A DNA stretch of 64,000 bases from Sphaerolaimus hirsutus (lineage: Eukaryota > Nematoda > Chromadorea > Monhysterida > Sphaerolaimidae), in the NCBI GenBank assembly GCA_964036195.1, contig OZ038452.1, positions 11,836,704 to 11,900,703 of the forward strand, written 5' to 3'. Shown piece after piece: positions 54,925-61,937 of the stretch. The notes beneath the pieces were generated by a model that saw only the letters and a program-made list of their open reading frames with translations, searched no databases and was not told the DNA's origin. Position 1 is the stretch's first letter; each line of letters begins with the position of its first letter. The position numbers and the translations under genes are program-made.

Positions 54925-55510
54925 TAAGCGCTAATTACCATAGAATTGTAAATCGATGGCGCTATGTTGCCGGCCCTAATTAGCGAAACAGCCTGGTTAG
55001 CCGTATTTACTCATGAAAAGTCCCGGGTGACGTCATTTGGCACCACCGGGAACGGAACCTAACTTTCACGAGATTTACAGCGCTTTCACTAAAAAGAAAA
55101 GCAGCGCCGAGTAAAAATCGATTCCCCTGGGGCATGGCGGCCGAACGAGCGCCAGCGGACAATTTCCACGGCCGCGACAGCGCCGCGGCGTCGCCATTCG
55201 ACGGCCGCCGACCGCCGGAACCCGGGAAAGGGGGATTTTGGGTGATTTTGGGAATTTTTGTAAAAGTGTTGAGTCGGCCACTTTTGGCCGAGTGCCAACT
55301 TTTTGAAAATGGCACTGAGTGCATTTTCGAGGAGGTTTAAGCGCTGTCGCCGTGTTTTGGGCGACAGTTTATCGCTCAAAACTTATAAAATTACCCCTAC
55401 CCAGTTCCCCCCCCGACCGCCGACGACAGCGACCGCTAGGGCATCCGCGGAGCGACGAAACTTCGGCCGATTGGAGAGTTTTGGTGGGAGTGGCCACCGG
55501 AAGGGATGGC

Positions 55511-55553
55511 CCCGATAGCTCCTGAAGCCTACGTCCTTCGGAGTAGAGACGGG
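55511..55553 (+). ncRNA. Two-helix hairpin 3 (loop CCTACGTC)
   Basis: Outer stem CCCG/CGGG; internal loop ATAG against TAGAGA; inner stem CTCCTGAAG/CTTCGGAG with one bulged T; loop at 55528-55535. Confidence 0.6.
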
Positions 55554-55604
55554 TCACCCCTTCTGGAGGGGTATGTGCCTTAAGTAAATAGTAAAATAGG
55601 GAGC

Positions 55605-55651
55605 GGCCCGATAGCTCCTGAAGTCTACGTCCTTCGGAGTAGAGACGGGCC
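55605..55651 (+). ncRNA. Two-helix hairpin 4 (loop TCTACGTC)
   Basis: The outer stem is GGCCCG/CGGGCC, longer than in hairpin 3 and changed on both sides. The internal loop and inner stem are as in hairpin 3; the loop is at 55624-55631. Confidence 0.6.
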
Positions 55652-55659
55652 AATCCCAA

Positions 55660-56365
55660 AGGAAATTGGAAGAATGCCAAAAGGGCATTTTTGTGTGTAC
55701 TTTGGCACATATCCCGTAGCCACTGCTGCCACAGGGAGGAGTTTTGTGATGTTGTAGGCTGTAGGAGTAGGTTTAGGTTGTAGGTGCGCGGTAGGTGCCG
55801 CAGCATGTGATTTATTGTGTATGTATTTGTATTTATGTGCACGTATTTACCCACCTAACCCCCTTAGTTTGTGATAATCGCATGTGTTTCGTGATTTGTA
55901 TTTATGTTTATCATTATTTCTGTGTTTGCACTAATTTGCATGTGTTTTGCACTTTTGCACGTCGTGTTTAGTTTCACGTTGGCCGATTGGTACGCTGGTT
56001 TGGACGAGCTCACGTTTGAGCAAACACGGTTATCTTTGTATTTTTGGTTTGTTTGCACTTGCTTGCAGTTTCGAGTAGCCTGTGGATTTACCCGGCTTGT
56101 TTTTAATTACATCATGTTTAATCCTTGAGAGTCTCACTCAGTAGGCCATTTTTAGCTGTTAGTTGTGCGTTACATTCGGTAGGTTACTGTAGGTATTTTA
56201 CTTTCTAGTTTGGCACAGTTCCAGGTTTGGTTTTATTAGCTGGCTGAGTGCCAGAAGAAAGGTGTTCCTGAATGTCAAGTCACCATTCCCCTTTGTCCCA
56301 TTAAAAAGTAACCCTTGTGGTACATGGCTCTGTTCAGCTGAGGTCACTTATTTTGGTTACACTTT
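55660..56365. other. Element interior without a called gene
   Basis: The region between the hairpins and the promoter has two frames of 74-76 codons (55904 and 56262) without recognisable domains. TTTGCACTAATTTGCATGTG-type repeats are weak. No mobile element is recognised. Confidence 0.4.
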
Positions 56366-56475
56366 CGAATGTACTCTGGTGATTGGTTGGCTCCGCCCAG
56401 CTGCAAACCGGTTTTGGGCACCTCAAACCTATAAAATAGAGCCCCAATCTTGTGATTGTCATCAGTCTATTCAAT
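56366..56475 (+). promoter_or_regulatory. TATA-type Pol II promoter
   Basis: GTGATTGGTTGG (inverted CCAAT) and CTCCGCCC (GC box) at about 56379-56399 precede CTATAAAATAGAGCC, with TATAAAATA at 56430-56438. TCATCAGTC at about 56459-56467 is at a suitable distance for a start site. It points to the ORF at 57018. Confidence 0.6.
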
Positions 56476-57017
56476 CCAATTCTAATTACTAAGTCAGTGA
56501 TTTACCAGCTGAAATGAGCCTACCCTTGGTTATTCATTCTCTGCTAACTCTGGCATAGGCCTTCTCTTCCCTCTGCACGGTGACATTTAGGTTCACAGGG
56601 GCAGGAGTGGCCACACGGAGCTGCCGGTATAGCTAAGATAGGGTGTTGTATGGGGAGAACCCACCATCTGTGATGCTTACTGTACGTCTGGACCTCTGTG
56701 GACTTGTTTTAGGCGTAGTATAAGCTGAAGTAGGCTGTACACCTATTGACTCGCTCTAGGCTTTCGTAAGGGCCCAAACAGTTGTGCTACGTCGTCGTAG
56801 AATTACTTTTGATAGTGGTGCTGTGCCAAGCTAGGACTTAAGTACAGTGTACCGTACTGCTATCCTCACCTGTCTGGTTTAGCTTATATGACCCTGAGTG
56901 TTATTTAGTCATTTTTGTATTAATGTTTTGATTTGGAAAGTGGAAAGGTAAATTGGAAATATTCAAATACTTTGGAAACTTGATGCTTCTCAGCAGTGGT
57001 TGCTTGATCACTTGATC
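56476..57017 (+). other. Presumed leader of the ORF at 57018
   Basis: About 550 bases with several short upstream ATGs and no long frame. A spliced leader is possible, but I see no strong donor. CTACGTCGTCGTAG at about 56798 is a small palindrome. Confidence 0.35.
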
Positions 57018-57650
57018 ATGGAGCCAGCTTTTATTGAGCCCGGAATTTGTGGTGTTTTTGAGAAGACTGCTGAAAGGCTGAAGAAAGTTGTGCAGCCTAG
57101 AAACCTTTGGTATTTGGTGGGCAAGAAGGGGAAATTACAGCCGCACGTTATTCGCCGCAAGCTTTTGCAATTTGCGCGACCGGACTTTGTTAGCTGTGGC
57201 AACCAAGTAGACCGAAAAGTTCCGAAGCCTACGTCCTTCGGAATAGCTAGGTCGAAAGGCACCAGGCTAGTGAAGTTTGGCAGACAGGTTTCCCGTGCAC
57301 GCGGCAAGCGTAGGGCTTGTAGGGCAATTGTCACGCGTCCAGTGGACAACATGTCGCTCGTTGAATTGTCGGAATTGTGTGATTATTTGGTTGGCGTATT
57401 GCCATCGTTTGTCGTTCCACGCGAGCCGGAGATAACCAAGTCCCCTGTTAGGTGCTGCAGATTCGGTGTAATTAGGCAGGATGGGTTGCACGAGCACATC
57501 GTTGAGAGTTCTGACGAATATGGACATTGTCCAAGGTGTTGCTATCTGGCCCATAATGGTGATGTTGTAAGACCCGAGGGGTTATCGTATTGTATTGGAG
57601 ACAAGGTTGCAAGGCCGGGGGGGTTATTCTATTATAACCCCCATCGTTAA
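57018..57650 (+). CDS. Unrecognised 210-aa protein in the 4.16-kb element
   Basis: The first ATG is at 57018; an earlier in-frame TTG at 57000 is less likely. The N-terminal half is basic (ERLKKVV, KKGKLQPHVIRRKLL, RARGKRRACR), the middle is hydrophobic (MSLVELSELCDYLVGVLPSF), and the C-terminal part has Cys pairs (RCCRFG, GHCPRCC). Basic plus Cys motifs suggest nucleic-acid or zinc binding, but no family is recognised. Codons 71-85 also form hairpin 5. The last five codons and the TAA lie in the right inverted arm, so the arm defines the C-terminus. A TATA promoter lies about 590 bp upstream. It could be a gag-like or transposon accessory protein, or a captured exon. Confidence 0.5.
   Translation: MEPAFIEPGICGVFEKTAERLKKVVQPRNLWYLVGKKGKLQPHVIRRKLLQFARPDFVSCGNQVDRKVPKPTSFGIARSKGTRLVKFGRQVSRARGKRRACRAIVTRPVDNMSLVELSELCDYLVGVLPSFVVPREPEITKSPVRCCRFGVIRQDGLHEHIVESSDEYGHCPRCCYLAHNGDVVRPEGLSYCIGDKVARPGGLFYYNPHR
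57210..57253 (+). ncRNA. Two-helix hairpin 5, inside the ORF
   Basis: Outer stem GACC/GGTC; internal loop GAAAAG against TAGCTA; perfect 8-bp inner stem TTCCGAAG/CTTCGGAA; loop CCTACGTC at 57228-57235. It has the same layout as hairpins 3 and 4 with compensated changes in both stems, although here the bases also encode protein. Confidence 0.6.
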
Positions 57651-58071
57651 GTTTTCACCCTCCCACAGTAGACAGATTTTTTTAATTCAGCGATAACTTT
57701 AAAAAATCGCGATTTTTTTGGATAGAGGGCTTGAATCCACGCTCAAACGAAAGAGCGTGAATTTCTACACCTGATGTATCCAAATTGGATAGCTTTACTC
57801 GCTTTACACATTCCGTGTAAAGCGCGCAAAAAAAATGCTGCAAAAAGCTTGATTATATTGACCAACTCAAATATGAAAACTTTTTATGGGGGGCGCCCCT
57901 GCAGCTGCATCATGGCAGCCACGGTGGTACCCCCGGGGGTGCTTCTAGTAAAGTCCTGGGGGCAGTTGCATATCGGGCCGCTTGGCCCAAATCCTCTTGG
58001 GGCGTGAGTTATATATGTTTAAAAACGGATGTTGTGAAAAGCTCAATTATATTAGCCGGCTCTTTATATAT
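57636..58071 (-). repeat. Right inverted arm of the 4.16-kb element
   Basis: Its inverse matches 53909-54387 through AACCCCCATC, GAAAGAGCGTGAATTTCTAC, TTTACACATTCCGTGTAAAG and TTGATTATATTGACCAACTC, with a more diverged GC-rich block near 57890-57990. Confidence 0.85.
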
Positions 58072-58500
58072 ATACTCTTTTCTTCAAAATAAATAAAAAT
58101 ACTTAAATATCTCATACCGTTCCTGGAAACCTTCCCTCAGTTGGGCATTCTGAAAGTTTTTCTTGGCAGAACCGCATTTTGGTGCGCCTAGCGAAATCAT
58201 GATTGGTGCAGCAGAGCTGTATTTTGGCGCGCTGCCATGTGGGCAAAATTTTTGAGGTGGAGATATTTGTGGTTTAGTGGTGCCCAGTTATTTTCTCCAT
58301 AAATAGATTTGTAAGGGCCATTTGAATTCCACTGGTAGATAATTGTCAATTTAATATTTTTTCTGCTGCTGAGTGCAGATGCAATATTTAGGTAAAGTCA
58401 ATGGACATAACACTCTACAAAATTGGAAAGTTAGGTGTTTTTTGCGCAGAGCAAATGGGATTGCACATAGGTATTTATCTGACATGCCATTGTTTCTATT
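58072..58500. other. Unassigned AT-rich DNA
   Basis: No repeat family or gene is recognised. Confidence 0.4.
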
Positions 58501-58840
58501 ATGGGTGCGTTCTGTACTCGTGTGTGTTTTTTACTCATGTGTGTTGTTGTACGTGGGTGCGTTATGTATGTGGGTGCGTTATTGTCAGAATTTGGGAAAA
58601 CCCAGGGGTTGACAAGTGTTGACCCTTGTACAGAATGCATTTATGTACAGAACGCACCCATGTACAGAATGCACCCATGTACAGAACGCACCCGTGTACA
58701 GAACGCACCCATGTACAGAATGCACCCATGTACAGAATGCACCCATGTACAGAACGCACCCATGACCAGAACGCACCCATGTACAGAATGCACCCATGTA
58801 CAGAACGCACCCATGTACAGAACGCACCCATGTACACAGT
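58501..58840. repeat. 17-bp minisatellite with an opposed start
   Basis: Thirteen or so units of CACCCATGTACAGAACG (A/G and C/T variants) run over 58627-58835. At 58503-58585, four to five worn units lie in the opposite direction (GGGTGCGTTCTGTACTCGTG). The repetitive Cys/Met/Tyr ORFs on both strands come from this array. Confidence 0.9.
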
Positions 58841-58849
58841 GATTAGAGT

Positions 58850-59726
58850 GTAATTATCATAAAATATACCTGCTCTTCTATTGATTGATCTGATTCTCTA
58901 ACTGATTCAGTTGACAAGAATTTGCAATGTCAACTAGCATGTGGGGGGATTGCAAAAGTCAAGTGTAAATATTTTAGTGGAATATTGGCAATTAACCACA
59001 TAATTACGGCATGTGGCTTTGAAGCTGGAACTGTGGAATTCCACTGCGCAATGCTAAGTACATGATTAGTACATGATAAGTACATATTTTGCAAAGCAGC
59101 AGTGTGCAAAAACCAGCAGAAATTAATAATAATTTATTATTTATTCATAATGTGGGCTGGAACCGCATTGACCCAGCAGAAACGGACAGGCCTGGTCAGA
59201 CGGCATAGACAGGCACAAATATGCACGCTCAAATCAATTGATTAAACCTATGCAGTGTAACAGATGCCTCTGTTACGCTACTAAATGCTGGTCATTTATC
59301 GCAGAGCTATAATGTCCCTGATATATTCATTTTACTAATGTTTATACCGCGGACATTATAGCTTCGAAAATTCGTCGAATGTCGAAGCTTATGTCAAAAA
59401 TTTTGTGACCGCTGAGATATGATGTCCCCGCGGACATCATATCTTCCGAAGGTAAGATGTCCATGGAGGGAAGAATACCTGGAATCATCTCATACCGTTC
59501 CCGAGATACAGAGACACCGATTTTTGAAAAAATGTAAATTTTCATCCGAAACTCAATATCTCCACCATCAAAATGGTGAATTTTTATATATCATGTAAAA
59601 TTTTGTGAGTTAAATTTGTTGCCATAATGACAGTAAAATGGACCTAACTCTAGCCATATTTGCCGGCCAGAGAAGTGTATATATGGAAAATGTAGAGAAA
59701 TTCGTTGGCTTTTCAAAACGTATTGG
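58850..59726. other. Unassigned DNA with one strong palindrome
   Basis: 59415-59444 is a 13-bp-arm palindrome (AGATATGATGTCC and inverse, loop CCGC). A weaker GACATTATAGCTTCGAA repeat lies at 59353. There is no gene. Confidence 0.5.
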
Positions 59727-60306
59727 GCAAGGGCACGGTTGAAAAAAACGTTTTTTTAACGCCATCTTTTTGTAATAAAAAACAACGTTTTTTTAATTTA
59801 AATCGTTTTTTTTAAACAACGTTTTTTTTAAAAAGCTCCTATATATGTTCCTGGGTCAACATATATAGGTACATATCAGACAAGTGACAATACTCTGTGA
59901 TGTTATATATGACCATACAATGGCTGTGGAGCGATGGGATTGCATTATAAGTGGTGATTTGTGTCAAAAATGTCCATTTTTTGTCGACATGTTCATATAT
60001 CGCCTTATAGTCGAATGTTCGTGACTTCAAGTGAAGTTTGGCTCGGAATAGTGATCAAACAAGGTCATAAAAGGAGGTTGTTACTTTGGGAGTGATGTAC
60101 ACAGTGTGGAGGTACATGAAAGCACATTTACCTGAATATTATATACTACAGCAACATATGACGGCTTATTTACCCATGGTAGCACATAGAAATGGATGCT
60201 TTGATACTAAAAATGCCACAAAACCAATGATAACAACCACCCATGTCAATTTGTGTGTGAAATTGCGCGCTTGCATGCAAAAATTTTGCAAAATACCTAG
60301 TGCTTA
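59727..60306. mobile_element. Fam1 copy interrupted by the LTR element
   Basis: It is collinear with Fam1 from GGTTGAAAAAAACG to AATACCTAGTGCTTA, then stops at the LTR start. The remainder should lie beyond the retrotransposon, outside the window. GCTTA (60302-60306) is the likely 5-bp target duplication. Confidence 0.8.
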
Positions 60307-60911
60307 TGTTATGCCATTTTGTAGGCATTTATTTCTCTATATTTCTATTCATTTTCTTATGGTAGGTGTTTGAATGCAACGTAAGTGTTCGCTCGCCCAT
60401 GTAGTTTCCCCCCCATGCGCCGCTCTATTGTTTTAGGTGCCCTATGTATTTGCGTATGCACTATGTACTCGCGCGCCGTGGAACGTTGCGTCGCGGCGGT
60501 TTTTTAGGTGTTCGTTTTGCGTGCGCTATGTATTCATGTATGCGTTGTGTACTCGGCGCCGTGTAGTAAACTGTTTGGCGCCATTCTATTGTGACATTTT
60601 TGGGTAGGTATCCCCCCATATCTTGTGTATGTCCAGCCGATATTTTGAATCGGCTGGCAGTCAATGTTTTCGCTATTTCCGCGTGAATATTTTCTCTTTT
60701 TTCCCGACCTATGTTATTAAGTATTCCACCCAATTTCTACTATTATTATGAACCGATTTAGCTAAATAAACAGCACCGGTTCTGAATTTGGACCCTGGAA
60801 TTCATTTTGGCACTTGCTCGCGCACTTTCAAAGAGTGTAATTAGGGCCGCTGTCTAATAAACCAACCCCCACCAAGCAATCTTCAATGACCGCAACTGCG
60901 CGGTCATTACA
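60307..60911 (+). mobile_element. 5' LTR of a Ty3/gypsy-like retrotransposon, 605 bp
   Basis: It starts TGTTATG exactly where Fam1 is broken and ends CATTACA, so the termini are TG...CA with 6 of 7 inverted bases matching. A primer-binding site follows directly. AATAAA occurs at 60765 and 60857. A 9-bp hairpin (CCAGCCGAT and inverse, loop ATTTTGA) is at 60633-60657. The partner LTR is outside the window, so the limits rest on the edge of Fam1, the TG/CA ends and the TGG. Confidence 0.85.
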
Positions 60912-60929
60912 TGGTGACTGTACTGGGAG
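60912..60929 (+). promoter_or_regulatory. Primer-binding site for minus-strand synthesis
   Basis: TGGTGACTGTACTGGGAG directly follows the LTR. TGG pairs with the CCA end of a tRNA, and the rest is of tRNA 3'-end form, with C at the first base of the T-stem strand. I cannot name the tRNA. Confidence 0.7.
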
Positions 60930-61937
60930 CTATTAATTTAGCTCCCATCAATCGACCCCAGGCCTCCTGTTCGCCCGGCCGTGCGGAAAAAATTCCGCCG
61001 CGTTTTCGTGCTGCGGGACTTTAGCGACACGCGTCGCTCCCGCCCGGCCGGCCGCTTGTCAGCCACTGGGGCTGCGCGGCCAATTTCGCTTTGATCAGCC
61101 ACTGGGGCTGATCGTTTCTCGCGTCGCTTTGCCACTGGGGCTAGCGACATTCCGGCGACGCTTCGCGCTGTTTTTCGACTCGACCAGCCACTGGGGCTGA
61201 TCGTTTCTTCGCGTCGCTTTGCCACTGGGGCTAGCGACATTTCGGCGACGCTTCGCGCCGTTTTTCGACTTGACCAGCCACTGGGGCTGATCGTTTCTTC
61301 GCGTCGCTTTGCCACTGGGGCTAGCGACATTCCGGCGACGCTTCGCGCCGTTTTTCGACTCGACCAGCCACTGGGGCTGATCGTTTCTTCGCGTCGCTTT
61401 GCCACTGGGGCTAGCGACATTGTGCCAACGCTTCGCGCCGATTTTTTCGACTCGATCAGCCACTGGGGCTGACCGAACTGCAGTTTTTCCACTGTGCCAC
61501 TGGGGCCGGCGGAATGCCATCATCAATCAGATCAGCCGCTGGGGCTGACCGAAAAAAAATCGTTTTTTGTTGCTGAGCCACTGGGGCCAGCGACAACGTT
61601 TTTTTGATCTACCTGGCCACTGGGGCCAGGTAGAGTTGATCGGTAGGGCGCTGGGCCCTGTTTCTGTGGGGCGCCGCACCGAGGTTTCATTTTTCTTGTG
61701 CCGCACACCCACACGCGGTCGCAGGGCGCCACTGGGGCACCATTTGTGCAGGGTGCCACACGGTGTTGAATTTTGGCGCGGTGCCAATTGCTGCACGCGC
61801 TTGAATTCATATTGATTCTGGGTCATTTTGGCACCTACCTGCCTTATTGAAACTCCAGTTGTGTTTGGTCACTCCTGCACCATCTGTGCACGTCAGTTGT
61901 GCTTGTGCAGATTTAGTGACTCCTCACATTTTCCGAC
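60930..61937 (+). other. Untranslated leader with a hairpin array
   Basis: The leader of about 1.0 kb between the PBS and gag holds 16 hairpins that share the loop (A/G)CTGG. Loops begin at 61065, 61101, 61134, 61190, 61224, 61280, 61314, 61370, 61404, 61462, 61499 (weak stem), 61538, 61580, 61619, 61650 and 61731. Stems differ but mostly pair: CTACCTGGCC with GGCCAGGTAG at 61609-61633, and GATCAGCC with GGCTGATC at 61093-61113. The 143- and 184-codon minus-strand frames are by-products of the repeat. Confidence 0.75.
61085..61470 (+). repeat. 90-bp tandem repeat, about 4.3 units, in the leader
   Basis: Each unit carries one hairpin with a GACCAGCC or GATCAGCC stem and one with a GTCGC...GCGAC stem. 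Loop spacing is 89-92 bp within each type (61101, 61190, 61280, 61370, 61462 and 61134, 61224, 61314, 61404). Downstream hairpins (61499-61735) are outside the tandem array and have unrelated stems. Confidence 0.9.

Larger units (their letters stand above)
54665..55090 (+). repeat. Two copies of a 210-bp unit with a hairpin
   Basis: Each unit has a hairpin (CACCAAAGTGCCAGACC start), then GTGACGTCAT (54799 and 55027) and CGGAACCTAACTT followed by TTAC(G/A)GCGC. TGACGTCA is a perfect CRE-type palindrome. The units differ in stem bases but keep the hairpin loop. Confidence 0.7.
53909..58071. mobile_element. 4.16-kb element with long inverted arms
   Basis: The outer ends share ATATATAAAG, with a T/A mismatch, then GCCGGCTAATATAATTGAGC. 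They extend inward as arms of about 440-480 bp. Inside are a foldback, a repeated hairpin-bearing segment, a TATA promoter and an ORF whose stop lies in the right arm. TA-rich flanks prevent a sure TSD. It could be a DNA transposon with a captured or unknown gene, or a non-autonomous large element. No transposase, integrase or polymerase motif is seen. Confidence 0.75.

Noticed and set aside
55511-57253. Hairpins 3-5 as hammerhead, HDV or twister ribozymes
   Set aside because: I do not find CTGATGA with GAAA, the HDV nested pseudoknot pattern, or the twister core. The motif is kept as unassigned RNA structure.
57219-57253. Hairpin 5 as a repeated peptide motif shared with 55.5 kb
   Set aside because: The 55.5-kb copies are not in an open plus-strand frame (TGA in the stem), so the shared feature is at the nucleotide level.
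58501-58853. Cys-rich repeated ORFs on both strands
   Set aside because: The 17-bp minisatellite is open in several frames because 17 is not a multiple of 3 and the unit lacks stops. No sign of selection on a protein.
541-60306. CRISPR-like repeat-spacer arrays
   Set aside because: The tandem repeats are contiguous or lie inside transposons, without regular unique spacers or cas genes, and the DNA is eukaryotic.
60938-61526. Minus-strand ORFs of 184 and 143 codons with 30-residue repeats
   Set aside because: They are translations of the 90-bp tandem hairpin array in the retrotransposon leader. The conserved feature is the hairpin, not the peptide, and two frames are open at once.
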